DNA from: JAZDMK01 sp043800975
Lineage (GTDB): Bacteria; Bacteroidota; Bacteroidia; Bacteroidales; JAHJDW01
DNA: 28,238 nt
Assembly (NCBI GenBank): GCA_043800975.1
Contig: JAZDMK010000320.1
Span: 1-28,238 of the forward strand
Direction of reading: 5' to 3'
The notes below the pieces were generated by a model. That model was not told the DNA's origin. It made no database searches and saw only the letters and a program-made list of their open reading frames with translations. The stretch's first letter is position 1, and every line of letters begins with the position of its first letter. Made by a program: the position numbers and the translations under genes. Positions 14,424-22,838 of the stretch are shown piece by piece.

Positions 14424-16538
14424 TTAAGATTTGCTTATTCTTAGTCGCAATGCATTCATCACAACAAACACATCACTGAATGCCATGGATAATGCGGCTA
14501 TCAGAGGATCAAGATATCCCAATGCAGCCAGGGGGATGGCAATCACGTTATAGAAAAAAGCCCAGAAAAGATTTTGTTTGATCACACGAACTGTCATGCG
14601 GCTGATGCGAATTGCGCGGGGAATCAGTTCCAGCTTGCCATTCATCAATATTACACCCGCCGATTCCATCGCTACCTGTGATGCTTTACTCAGTGAAATA
14701 CCAACGGTAGCTCTTGCCAATGCTGGTGCATCGTTGATGCCATCGCCCACCATTGCGGTAGGTTTTTCTTTTGATAAACTTTCTGTGATTTCAAATTTTT
14801 CGGAAGGAAGTTTTTTAAAATAGAATTCTGAAACATTCAATTTTCTGGCTGCTTCCACAACTCTTTCTTCAGCATCACCACTTAGGATGATGGTGTTCAC
14901 ATTCATTTCGGATAAACTTTCTAATGCAGGCTTTGCATCTTCGCGAAGCTGATCGCCCGTTCGCAAACTCGCAATGATCCGGCTGTTCCTTAAAAGAAAC
15001 AAATCAAAATTGGAAGATGCATTTTTGCCTGCCATTCGTGCGGAACCAAATGCATATTCATCACCTATGTTATCCCAGGCACGCATGCCTATTCCTTTTT
15101 CTTCTTCCACTTTTGCAAATGAAAAAGGATCAACATCTGCAAATGCATGTAGCAACGACTGCGCCATGGGATGACCTGAATGACGCTCCATTCCGGCAAT
15201 ATAACTTTTTGCAAGATCTGGATTTTCGTCAGGTTCTATCAGCATTTCTTTCACTTCAAAACTACCCGTGGTAAGCGTTCCCGTTTTATCAAATATTATT
15301 CTTTGAACACTCGCCAGTCGTTGAATGGTATCGGATCCTTTTACAAGAATCCCGCTGCGTGCTAGTTTCCCAACGCCAACCATAACGGCAGCTGGTATTG
15401 CCAGACCGAGTGCACAAGGACAAGCGATCACAAGCACGGCGATTGCACGCATGATAGAAGCTTGCAATGCAATGTCAAATATCCAGAAACTGAGGGCGAA
15501 AGTAATTAGAGATATACCTACAACAACAGGTACAAAAATAGCACTGATGCGGTCTGCAAGATTTTGCAAGGGTGGCTTTTGCTCCTGCGCTTTTTTGACA
15601 AGCTTGATGATTTGTGAGAGAATTGTATTTCTTCCTACTACGGTTGCCTTCATTAATATGGTTCCTGAGGAAAGAATGCTGCTTCCGATCACAGCGTTTC
15701 CAATATCTTTTTTGATGGGCAGGGATTCTCCAGTTAATAAAGATTCATCAGCATACCCTTCTCCTGAAACAATTTCACCATCCACCGGAATTTTATCACC
15801 TGTGTTTACACGAAACAAATCGCCCGGATGAATTCGATTAAAATCAATTTCTTCTTTCGTTTCTTTTCCATTTTCGTCAATAAGAATTCGTTTCGCTTTC
15901 ACATCCTGCATGCGCACCAGAGAATCAATCGCAGAAGTAGTTTTCTTTACTGCAAGATGTTCAAGAAGATTTCCTAATAAGATTAATGTGATGATTCCGG
16001 CTGTTGTTTCAAAAAACAAAAAGTCGGGACCCAAATTATCAATAAAACCGATCAGACTGTATGTAAAGGCTGCAATAGCGCCGGTAATCACTAAAACATC
16101 CATATTGGGTACGCCACTTTTCAGCGAATAAAATGCGTTACGACCGAAATGCAGCAAGCCAATTATTAAAACAGGTATTGTTAAAATCAATTGTACAATA
16201 GGATCATGCAATTCATGAAAGGGAAGGAACATAGCCGAAAGCAGAGGCAATGTAAAAAACAAGGAGATAAAGAATTTCCATTCAAGCGTAAACCATTTGC
16301 GTTTGATTTCAGTTTTTTCATCTGAGCGGGATACAACGGTATAGCCCATTTTGTCGATCTTCTCAATTGCTTTGTCTGTCTCGTCTTTACCTGATGAAAG
16401 AAAAACAACCTGCTTGGAAGTAAAGATCACATCAGCTTCGGCAAAGCCTATTTTGTCGAGCTGCTTTTTGATTCCCAATGCGCAGTTGGTGCAGTCCATG
16501 CCTTCCACTTCCAGTTCGATGCGCTTAAGATCTTTCAT
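14424..16538 (-). CDS. copA: Cu(+)-exporting P1B-type ATPase (CopA-like)
   Basis: The 704-residue protein has one N-terminal HMA domain (about 6-68) with GMDCTNC (Cys16, Cys19), followed by the paired transmembrane segments of a P1B ATPase. The A-domain motif is LLTGESLPI, and the ion-path motif CPC is at 373-375. The phosphorylated Asp417 lies in DKTGTL, and the hinge GDGINDAPAL is at 598-607. FFYNVIAIPLAALG near the end supports Cu(+) selectivity through the YN pair. The last membrane segment reads MAFSDVFVVMNALRL, in which an Asp replaces the second Ser of the common MxxSS pattern. The enzyme pumps Cu(+) out of the cytoplasm using ATP. No CopZ, CopY/CueR or czc gene adjoins it. A TACCTTTG box lies 17 bases upstream of its start. 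Confidence 0.9.
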   Translation of the reverse strand: MKDLKRIELEVEGMDCTNCALGIKKQLDKIGFAEADVIFTSKQVVFLSSGKDETDKAIEKIDKMGYTVVSRSDEKTEIKRKWFTLEWKFFISLFFTLPLLSAMFLPFHELHDPIVQLILTIPVLIIGLLHFGRNAFYSLKSGVPNMDVLVITGAIAAFTYSLIGFIDNLGPDFLFFETTAGIITLILLGNLLEHLAVKKTTSAIDSLVRMQDVKAKRILIDENGKETKEEIDFNRIHPGDLFRVNTGDKIPVDGEIVSGEGYADESLLTGESLPIKKDIGNAVIGSSILSSGTILMKATVVGRNTILSQIIKLVKKAQEQKPPLQNLADRISAIFVPVVVGISLITFALSFWIFDIALQASIMRAIAVLVIACPCALGLAIPAAVMVGVGKLARSGILVKGSDTIQRLASVQRIIFDKTGTLTTGSFEVKEMLIEPDENPDLAKSYIAGMERHSGHPMAQSLLHAFADVDPFSFAKVEEEKGIGMRAWDNIGDEYAFGSARMAGKNASSNFDLFLLRNSRIIASLRTGDQLREDAKPALESLSEMNVNTIILSGDAEERVVEAARKLNVSEFYFKKLPSEKFEITESLSKEKPTAMVGDGINDAPALARATVGISLSKASQVAMESAGVILMNGKLELIPRAIRISRMTVRVIKQNLFWAFFYNVIAIPLAALGYLDPLIAALSMAFSDVFVVMNALRLRISKS

Positions 16539-16554
16539 TTTTATTCCTTTTACT

Positions 16555-16562
16555 CAAAGGTA
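16555..16562 (-). promoter_or_regulatory. -7 box (TACCTTTG) for the copper ATPase gene
   Basis: Minus-strand TACCTTTG matches TAnnTTTG exactly, 16 bases before the ATG at 16538. No matching TTG was seen at -33. Confidence 0.5.
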
Positions 16563-16814
16563 CGAAATTAATACATGGAATAATCTGAATATGTATATTT
16601 AATCAAAAAACTCTTTGTGGACTTGCCCATAGAATATTAAGTACAAGGATTTTTTAATTGCGATCAGGCTTTTTTACAATTGTCCGAAAACGATTTGTGC
16701 GATTAAACAAAAGCGCTAAATTGCACAAAGGGTATACTGATTCATTGTGTTTTTCTGACTTATTGATAAAAAACTTTTCTCACTCTCTACGATTAAAGAA
16801 ACGAACAAAAAACA
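16563..16814. other. Intergenic stretch upstream of copA with one dyad
   Basis: No gene is supported here; a short plus-strand frame of 66 codons has no family features. The main structure is a dyad, TTGTGCGATT at 16695-16704 and AATTGCACAA at 16719-16728. It gives ten pairs with one G-U, about 155 bases ahead of the copA start. It could be an operator or a small hairpin; nothing else supports either. Confidence 0.35.
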
Positions 16815-16848
16815 AAAAAGGCCACACTCCACAAAGCATGACCTTTTT
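16815..16848 (-). terminator. Rho-independent terminator of the beta-barrel gene at 16865
   Basis: The arms AAAAAGGCCA (16815-16824) and TGACCTTTTT (16839-16848) pair with one mismatch. Read on the minus strand, the hairpin is followed by a T-rich run (complement of 16804-16819). It lies 16 bases beyond the stop of the beta-barrel gene. Confidence 0.65.
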
Positions 16849-16864
16849 GAAAAATTAATTTTCT

Positions 16865-17617
16865 TTAAAAAAGAATGCCTACTGTTAAAGAAATGTAACT
16901 TGATTTGGCATCTTGCTTTGCTGGAGTAGATGCATTGTCCACAATGGTGCGCAGCATTTTCGAATCGTTAGTGAAAACGTTTGTTAGTCCGTTATGATAA
17001 TTGATACTTACTAGAAGGGATGTGGTTCCTGCCAGGTTGTATTCGAAGCCACCGCCCACTTTCAGGTCGAAACGCATGAAGTTTACATCTTTGGAAATAT
17101 CAACACCGGTTTGTGTGGTTTCGGATGTTGTACCTTTTAAAACACCAACATCTTCGGAGCGCGCCTTGGTTTTGAAAGCGGTATTAATGCCAAACATTCC
17201 GAAATATGTAAACCCACCGATATCCGGTGTTTTCATTTTTAAAGCAATCGGAATACCCACATACGTTGTATTAAACTTTCTGGATGAAATAAACAAAGAA
17301 TCCTGTTCATCGGTAACATAGTAGATAGAATCTTCTTTGAAATTTATTTTTCCGCCTGAGTAAGTAGCTTCTAATCCTGTTACAAAAGAGGCAGTATTGC
17401 CAAGTTTAAATTCAGTAATCAGCCCATATGCGAATTTCATACGTGCACCACCGGATTCATATTTTTTACTGTCTTCAGGTTTAATCCAAACAATAGAAGG
17501 CTCTGCTTTTAAGCCGAAGCGAAAACCTTTGGATTCGATATCGACACCATCCTGCGCCAAAACTGTTTTTCCGGCAAATGCCAGAATCACGAGTGAGAGA
17601 AATGTAAATTTTTTCAT
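16865..17617 (-). CDS. Outer-membrane beta-barrel protein (porin-like)
   Basis: The start is the ATG at 17617, not the TTG two codons earlier, giving 250 residues that open with a signal peptide (MKKFTFLSLVILAFAGKTVLAQ). The mature chain is a series of alternating amphipathic strands (FRFGLKAEPSIVW, MKFAYGLITEFKLG, SFVTGLEATYSGG, GGGFEYNLAGTTSLLVSINYH) and ends in a strand, SYISLTVGILF, with a C-terminal Phe. This is typical of the PorT/OMP_b-brl families of small Bacteroidota barrels. It is expected in the outer membrane, with transport or structural role unknown. It is a single-gene unit with its own terminator. Confidence 0.82.
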   Translation of the reverse strand: MKKFTFLSLVILAFAGKTVLAQDGVDIESKGFRFGLKAEPSIVWIKPEDSKKYESGGARMKFAYGLITEFKLGNTASFVTGLEATYSGGKINFKEDSIYYVTDEQDSLFISSRKFNTTYVGIPIALKMKTPDIGGFTYFGMFGINTAFKTKARSEDVGVLKGTTSETTQTGVDISKDVNFMRFDLKVGGGFEYNLAGTTSLLVSINYHNGLTNVFTNDSKMLRTIVDNASTPAKQDAKSSYISLTVGILF

Positions 17618-17738
17618 ATGCAATTTGTTTTATTTGTTACTTGCTCCCGCAACCACAACACAAGCCTGCTCGTTAATATCCATGCTTTATAGCTGAGTGC
17701 AGATTGACGGATGTATAACTATTTTATGTAAGTAGATT

Positions 17739-17766
17739 TTGTTTGCATGGATATTTCATAAATTTG
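17739..17766 (+). promoter_or_regulatory. Promoter of gldB (TTG-N17-TAAATTTG)
   Basis: TTG at 17739-17741 and TAAATTTG at 17759-17766 are 17 bases apart, within the Bacteroidota range. Transcription would begin near 17772, downstream of the first in-frame start at 17743, which supports the ATG at 17806 as the true start. Confidence 0.55.
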
Positions 17767-17805
17767 GCTTTTTATTTCAAATGCAATTATACGAATTCTT
17801 TTATT

Positions 17806-18855
17806 ATGAATAAATTTTTTCTGCGTTTTAAGTCCGCTTGTGGCAGGTGTAGTTTTGGTCTTCCCATATTTATTATTTTATTGATAATAGCGGGATGCCG
17901 TTCCTGCAATGAAAACAAACCCGATCTTAAAATTGATGTGGAAGATATCCCGGTTTCAGTTAAAGTTTTGCGTCTGGAAAAAGATTTGTTTGCCATTTCA
18001 CCTAAGGATTTGGAAACAAAGCTTCCCGATTTGAAAAAGAAATACGGTGCAGTACTCAATATTTTTGCACAGGCTATCAATGTTGAGAATCCCGATGATA
18101 GTCTGTTTATCTTCAGCATCGCGAAATTCATCAACAATCCGGATATGAAAACCACGGCTACCGAAGTGATGGCTAAATACAAGGATATTTCAAAACTGGA
18201 AGCCGCGCTTACAGATGCTATGAAGCACTACAGCTTCTATTATCCAAAGAAAAGGATTCCCAAAATATTCACCTGCATGTCGGGCTATAATTATTACATC
18301 ATTCCGGCAGATAGTATCATGGGCATTAGCCTCGAAATGTACATGGGCCGCGATTATCACTTTTATCCCAAACTTCAGTTGCCTGAGTATCAGACGCGAA
18401 ATATGACCGAGGATTATATCGTTCCTGATTTTATGAAAACGCTTGCCTTTAGTCAGTATCCGGCAAAACCCGATGATATGCTGGGCTACATGATTTATCA
18501 CGGGAAGGTTCTCTACTTCCTCGATGCCATGCTTCCCGATATGAACGATACATTGAAGATCGGATACACAACTAAGAATATGGAGTGGTGTCAGAAAAAT
18601 GAAAAAAACATCTGGAAATATTTGTTGTCGAACAAACTGATTTATACAAAAGATCCCACAGATATCGGCAAGCACATCGGTGATGCGCCCTTCACAATTC
18701 CTTTGGGTAAATCCTCAGCACCGCGCGTTGGCGTGTGGGTAGGCTGGCAAATTGTAAGAACCTACATGAAGAACAATTCAAAAGTGACGCTTCCCCAATT
18801 GATGCTGGAAAAGAACTCACAAATGATTCTTACTAAATCGAAGTACAAACCTTAG
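17806..18855 (+). CDS. gldB: Gliding motility lipoprotein GldB
   Basis: With the start at 17806 the protein has 349 residues and an N-terminal lipoprotein signal (FIILLIIAGC, lipidated Cys31). The extra 21 codons upstream would place residues ahead of the signal and are cut off by the predicted promoter. The body matches the GldB-like family: IPVSVKVLRLEKDLF after the anchor, GMDY-like segments in the middle (MGRDYHFYPKLQLPEYQ) and the diagnostic C-terminal stretch PRVGVWVGWQIVRTYM. GldB is an envelope lipoprotein required for gliding in Flavobacterium, and homologues occur in non-gliding Bacteroidota too. The gene stands alone; no gldC lies beside it. Confidence 0.85.
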   Translation: MNKFFLRFKSACGRCSFGLPIFIILLIIAGCRSCNENKPDLKIDVEDIPVSVKVLRLEKDLFAISPKDLETKLPDLKKKYGAVLNIFAQAINVENPDDSLFIFSIAKFINNPDMKTTATEVMAKYKDISKLEAALTDAMKHYSFYYPKKRIPKIFTCMSGYNYYIIPADSIMGISLEMYMGRDYHFYPKLQLPEYQTRNMTEDYIVPDFMKTLAFSQYPAKPDDMLGYMIYHGKVLYFLDAMLPDMNDTLKIGYTTKNMEWCQKNEKNIWKYLLSNKLIYTKDPTDIGKHIGDAPFTIPLGKSSAPRVGVWVGWQIVRTYMKNNSKVTLPQLMLEKNSQMILTKSKYKP

Positions 18856-18945
18856 GTCTTCTATAAGTCTTGCGTATTCAGGCTTATCCGTTTTTGGCAT
18901 TATAATTGGTTTTTCAGAACCAAACCAAAAATGGAGGACACAGCC

Positions 18946-19626
18946 ATGAAAAAATTGATACTCCTTTCCGCCACACTGCTCTTATTCGGAAGCTCACGTG
19001 CCAACTACTATTACAAATCAGAACTTCATCTGAGCCTTTTCGATCAGTCAACATTCAATGTTGTTCTTGATGGAAATTTTTTCAGTGACAACACAACTAC
19101 TTATAGCATTAACAATCTGACTCCCGGCAAGCATTTTCTGAAAGTTTATAAATACGCACCTTCTCATTATTCCTGGTCAAACCCTGTTGCAATTACTGTT
19201 TTCGCAGGCTTTATACAGATTCCTTCTTCCGCGAAAGTATATGCAATGATTGATAACCTATATACTTTTAAGGTGTACGAACAGACTCCCATCTATGGTG
19301 AAATTTATGAATACATGAACACTTATGAAGAACCTTATTACAGCATGCCTTCGTTCGCGTTTCAGAGTTTAAAAAGTACAGTTGCTGCTGCATCCTTTGA
19401 TGCAACCAAACTGAAAATATCGCAGCAGGCAATCAGCGCCAACAAAGTAATGGCGTCACAGGTGGCCGAACTGATGGCGATGATGACTTTTGAAGCCACT
19501 AAGCTGGACCTTGCCAAATATGCATTCAGATATACACTCGACAAAGAAAATTATTTTATGGTGAATCGCGCATTCACTTTTGAAAGCAGCATTGAAGAAC
19601 TGGACGAATATCTTGCATTACATTAA
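18946..19626 (+). CDS. DUF4476 domain secreted protein
   Basis: The ATG at 18946 is preceded by GGAGG (18933-18937) at a good distance, whereas the in-frame ATG at 18931 has none. The 226-residue product then begins with a signal peptide (1-19). An N-terminal beta-rich part (about 28-112) looks like an Ig-type domain, with LTPGKHFLKVYKY. The C-terminal DUF4476 domain (about 134-224) shows the two related helical repeats SFDATKLKISQQAI and TFEATKLDLAKYAF, then NYFMVNRAFTFESSIEELDEYL. The function of DUF4476 is unknown; it is common in exported Bacteroidota proteins. It is followed by a clear terminator. Confidence 0.88.
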   Translation: MKKLILLSATLLLFGSSRANYYYKSELHLSLFDQSTFNVVLDGNFFSDNTTTYSINNLTPGKHFLKVYKYAPSHYSWSNPVAITVFAGFIQIPSSAKVYAMIDNLYTFKVYEQTPIYGEIYEYMNTYEEPYYSMPSFAFQSLKSTVAAASFDATKLKISQQAISANKVMASQVAELMAMMTFEATKLDLAKYAFRYTLDKENYFMVNRAFTFESSIEELDEYLALH

Positions 19627-19656
19627 TTCAGGATTTCGTTTAGGCAGCCGAGAAGG

Positions 19657-19686
19657 GCCGGATCTCATAAGTCCGGCTTTTTTTTT
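19657..19686 (+). terminator. Rho-independent terminator after the DUF4476 gene
   Basis: GCCGGA (19657-19662) pairs with TCCGGC (19672-19677) over a nine-base loop, and nine T follow directly. It lies 31 bases after the stop codon. Confidence 0.85.
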
Positions 19687-19700
19687 GTTACTTTGCACCC

Positions 19701-20879
19701 ATGTCAGAAAGGATTGTTATCAGTGGTATGGGTTCATGCAGCCCTTTGGGTATGGATGCAGAATTTTGCAGCCGGCTTTACGCTGCCGAACATTTTCTTT
19801 CGATGAAAAATGTGAATCAAAAAACGTATCCTGTTGGATCATTAGCTGAATCAGTTCAAGACGAGCTGAAGAAGTTTGTTTTTGAAAATAGTTTTCTGAA
19901 GAAAGCGGATCGCGCGGTGCAGCTTGCTGTGTTTGCTTCAGCTAAAGCATTGGAGCATGCCGGACTGAAAAAGAATTCGAAAGGTTCGGCTGTATTCATA
20001 GGTTCTTCGCGCGGTGCCACACAAACATGGGAAAATTCTTTTAAGGAATATTTAACTTCGGGTGAAGTTCCTTTACTCACGTCTCCTTTGACAACACAGG
20101 GAAATATTTCATCTGCTGTATCCAATTATTTAGAATTGAATGATGCGGTAAACGACATGTCGGTTACTTGCAGCACGGCATTGCATGCGATATTTAATGC
20201 CATTGCATGGATACGTTCCGGCATGTGTGAATTCGCCATTGCAGGCGGAACGGAAGCTCCGCTGACTGATTTTACATTTGCGCAATTAGATAAATTAGGA
20301 ATTTATACCAAAGAGCATTCAGATAAATATCCCTGCCGTCCTTTGCAGCAAGCAGAAAATTTAAAAGATACTTTTATATTGGGCGAAGGCGCTGCTGTAT
20401 TTGTTATTGAAAAAGAATCTTCGTGCAAAAGCAGAGGTTGCAAGCCATTGTTGTATATCGACGGATTTGGTTTTGCGCACGAAAAAATTCCCTCTGCAAC
20501 AGGAATCACCACCGAAGGCGAAGCGCTGCAAAGAGCCATGCGCATGGCTTGTAGCGAAAATAAATGCACACCAGATTTAATATTGATGCACGCACCCGGA
20601 ACGGTGAAAGGAGATCAGGCAGAAATCAATGCAATACAAAGTGTTTTTGAAAACAATATTCCATTTATGTTTTCAGGAAAGTGGAAATGCGGACATACCT
20701 ATGCCGCTTCTGCTGCCCTCAATATTGTTTCAGCATTTCATTATTTGCAACAAAATAAATTTCCTGAATTTCCGTACCCTATCCGGATTGAACAAAAACC
20801 ATCCGGCGAAATTAAAAAGGTAATGATCAACGCTGCCGGTTTTGGTGGGAATGCGGCTTCGGTGGTGGTGAGTGCTTAA
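19701..20879 (+). CDS. Beta-ketoacyl synthase-family protein (FabF-like)
   Basis: The 392-residue protein has the thiolase-fold layout of KAS I/II enzymes. The nucleophile is Cys157 in VTCSTALHAI, the first His is His297 in LMHAPGTVKGDQAE, and the second His is His332 in KWKCGHTYAASAALN, so the Cys-His-His triad is complete. GGTEAPLTDFTFAQLDKLG also fits the family. Such enzymes condense an acyl group with malonyl-ACP. It is shorter and more divergent than housekeeping FabF. No ACP, ketoreductase or dehydratase lies beside it, so the pathway (fatty acid, polyene, other) is unknown. A TACTTTG close to the start may be part of a promoter, with spacing one base off the consensus. Confidence 0.85.
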   Translation: MSERIVISGMGSCSPLGMDAEFCSRLYAAEHFLSMKNVNQKTYPVGSLAESVQDELKKFVFENSFLKKADRAVQLAVFASAKALEHAGLKKNSKGSAVFIGSSRGATQTWENSFKEYLTSGEVPLLTSPLTTQGNISSAVSNYLELNDAVNDMSVTCSTALHAIFNAIAWIRSGMCEFAIAGGTEAPLTDFTFAQLDKLGIYTKEHSDKYPCRPLQQAENLKDTFILGEGAAVFVIEKESSCKSRGCKPLLYIDGFGFAHEKIPSATGITTEGEALQRAMRMACSENKCTPDLILMHAPGTVKGDQAEINAIQSVFENNIPFMFSGKWKCGHTYAASAALNIVSAFHYLQQNKFPEFPYPIRIEQKPSGEIKKVMINAAGFGGNAASVVVSA

Positions 20880-20900
20880 TTAGTTATTAGAAATTTTGAC

Positions 20901-20948
20901 AATTAGAAATTGGTAAAGCAAAAGTGCTCAAAGTCCAATTCTCTAAAT
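20901..20948. other. Intergenic stem-loop with CCAATTC repeats
   Basis: AATTAGAAATTGG (20901-20913) pairs with CCAATTCTCTAAAT (20935-20948) with a bulge. Inside the loop lies a second hairpin, AGCA-AAAG-TGCT (20917-20928). Two more CCAATTC copies follow to about 20967. There is no T-run, so it is not a normal terminator. Confidence 0.4.
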
Positions 20949-21049
20949 CACCCAATTCCCCAATTCTCCAGTTCACTGTTTCTCTGAATAAGAATTTTGC
21001 ATTTTGATGAAATTCAATGTATCTTGTGTCCCCATTTCACCCCACGCTT

Positions 21050-21934
21050 ATGTCACAGGATAACATCAAAAGTATTTCAGCAAAAACACTCATCGGAAGA
21101 ATCAAAAACGGACCCGAGCCCTGGTTCGGTACTTCCTATAATCTGAATTTGTATCGCGGCTGCCAGCATGGTTGCATTTATTGTGACTCCAGAAGTAAGT
21201 GTTACCGCATTGAGAACTTTTCTGAAATTCTTGTGAAAGAAAATGCATTGGAATTGATGGACAAAGAGCTTTCTTCTTTTCGCAAAAAAGGAACCATCGG
21301 TTTCGGCTCCATGAATGATTGTTACATGCCCATTGAAAAGGAGAGAGAGATGACGCGCGGTGCATTGGAACTTGCGCTGAAACATAAATTTCCGGTTCAC
21401 ATAATTACGAAAGGAGATTTGGTAGTTCGTGATATTGATCTGCTGAAAAAGATTTCAAAAATTTATGCGGCTGTATCATTTACTATAACTGCGGCTGATG
21501 ATAAACTTTCAAAGAAAATTGAACCAGGCGCACCACCCACATCAGCAAGATTGGCAGCCATGAAACAGCTGAGTGATGCCGGTATTTATACAGGCGTTAC
21601 CATGATGCCGATACTTCCATCTATTACAGATTCTCCCGAAAATATTAAATCCATTGTGTCTCTCGCAGCATCCAGCGGCGCGAAATACATTCTTGCTGCT
21701 ATGGGATTAACCATGCGCGACGGACAACGTGAATATATGTATGATAAATTTGATCAGCTTTTCCCGGGATTGAAAACACAATACAAAAAAAGATATGGAT
21801 TAAAATATCAGTGCAATGTTCCGGATGCAGATCTGTTATATGCCACGTTTGTTCAGGCCTGTAAGAAACATAAGATCAAAACCCGCATGGATTTTTTCCA
21901 TGGAGAACAGCAGGAGCAGTTGTCGTTGTTTTAA
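21050..21934 (+). CDS. SPL-like radical SAM protein with C-terminal clamp-binding-like tail
   Basis: I take the ATG at 21050 (MSQDNIKSISAKTLIG), as the first in-frame start adds eleven residues that do not fit the family. The 294-residue protein carries the radical SAM motif CQHGCIYC (Cys38, Cys42, Cys45). Spacing and context (NLYRGCQHGCIYCDSR) are those of the spore photoproduct lyase-like family, which includes DNA photoproduct repair enzymes and many members of unknown substrate. A Cys near CNVPDADLLYATF could be functional. The protein ends with QEQLSLF, and QL[SD]LF is the classical binding motif for the DNA sliding clamp (DnaN). Such a tail would fit a role in DNA repair, but this is inference. 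It is a single-gene unit. Confidence 0.85.
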   Translation: MSQDNIKSISAKTLIGRIKNGPEPWFGTSYNLNLYRGCQHGCIYCDSRSKCYRIENFSEILVKENALELMDKELSSFRKKGTIGFGSMNDCYMPIEKEREMTRGALELALKHKFPVHIITKGDLVVRDIDLLKKISKIYAAVSFTITAADDKLSKKIEPGAPPTSARLAAMKQLSDAGIYTGVTMMPILPSITDSPENIKSIVSLAASSGAKYILAAMGLTMRDGQREYMYDKFDQLFPGLKTQYKKRYGLKYQCNVPDADLLYATFVQACKKHKIKTRMDFFHGEQQEQLSLF

Positions 21935-21959
21935 GTATTATTCATTCAAATTGTGTGCT

Positions 21960-21973
21960 TGCAATTAATTGCA
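21960..21973. other. Perfect 14-bp palindrome
   Basis: TGCAATTAATTGCA reads the same on both strands, 26 bases after the radical SAM stop and 198 bases ahead of the AraC start. It could be a dimer binding site; no other copy was seen in the window. Confidence 0.35.
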
Positions 21974-22170
21974 TTTACGGAAAGTGAAGGTGTAGTTCTT
22001 GACAGGGCAATGTACTCTTTATTTATTTCGTTCGCACGCAAACCAGTTTGCTGCGAAGCAACACATTCCTTAGCTCCGACCACCTGAGATTATTATTATC
22101 CCAATTCCTTTTTCTTATACAATAATTCCGCATTCTTCACGTTACTAAGGACAAGCTTCTGGCTTTTCTG

Positions 22171-22728
22171 ATGCGGCTCATCATCAAAAATATGGTCAGC
22201 CAGCGCTGCATCCTGAAGGTAGATGAGGAATTGAACAGGCTGGGAATCCCGCATCAGGCGGTGCAGATGGGATATGTGGATCTGTTAATCGACATCTCAC
22301 CCGCGCAGGAAATCGAACTACAACAGCGTTTCGATGCGTGCAAGTTGGCCCTCCTCAAGCGAAGGAAGCTGATCACGGTGGAGCGAATCAGAAGTGAAAT
22401 CATTCAGTTTATCTATTCCGATGAAATTCCGCCGATAAAAATTTCGGTCTATCTCAGCGAGAAATGCCGCGCCAATTATAATTATCTGAGCAACGTCTTT
22501 GCTGAAGAAACCGGCAGCACTATTCATGAATTTATCAATAAACAAAAGATAGAAAGAGCCAAAGAACTGATCGGATATGGAGAATTGAACTTCACCCAGA
22601 TCGCATACAGCCTGCAGTTCAGCAGCCCCCCGCACTTTACTTTTCAGTTCCGGAAACACACCGGCATGACACCTTCACAATACCGCAACACAGGCGCAAC
22701 TGGACGAAGCGCAATCGAAAACCTGTAA
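22171..22728 (+). CDS. Short AraC-family regulator with HMA-like N-terminus
   Basis: The 185-residue protein has a C-terminal AraC-type double helix-turn-helix (about 95-173), ending with FTQIAYSLQFSSPPHFTFQFRKHTGMTPSQYR. The first ~62 residues form a small alpha-beta unit, RLIIKNMVSQRCIL to VDLLIDI, resembling the HMA-like domain of short Bacteroidota AraC regulators. There NMVCxRC commonly carries a CxxC metal site. Here Ser10 replaces the first Cys, leaving only Cys13, so metal binding by a CxxC pair is not possible. It probably activates or represses a nearby promoter, and the FnIII-like gene starting 110 bases downstream on the same strand is the obvious candidate target. That link is inferred from position. 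Confidence 0.82.
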   Translation: MRLIIKNMVSQRCILKVDEELNRLGIPHQAVQMGYVDLLIDISPAQEIELQQRFDACKLALLKRRKLITVERIRSEIIQFIYSDEIPPIKISVYLSEKCRANYNYLSNVFAEETGSTIHEFINKQKIERAKELIGYGELNFTQIAYSLQFSSPPHFTFQFRKHTGMTPSQYRNTGATGRSAIENL

Positions 22729-22838
22729 AATATGACAGTTTTTTCTTCAAAAATGTAAGGCAAACCCTTGTCTGGCGTGCCATCTTTGTATTACAACTTT
22801 TATTAACCTTAATTATTTAACATTTAAATTAAACAGCT

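Noticed and set aside
15325..15831. Plus-strand frame of 168 codons opposite copA
   Set aside because: Antisense shadow of a gene with complete P-type ATPase motifs.
17618..17623. TTG start for the beta-barrel gene, two codons earlier
   Set aside because: The ATG at 17617 directly gives a normal signal peptide.
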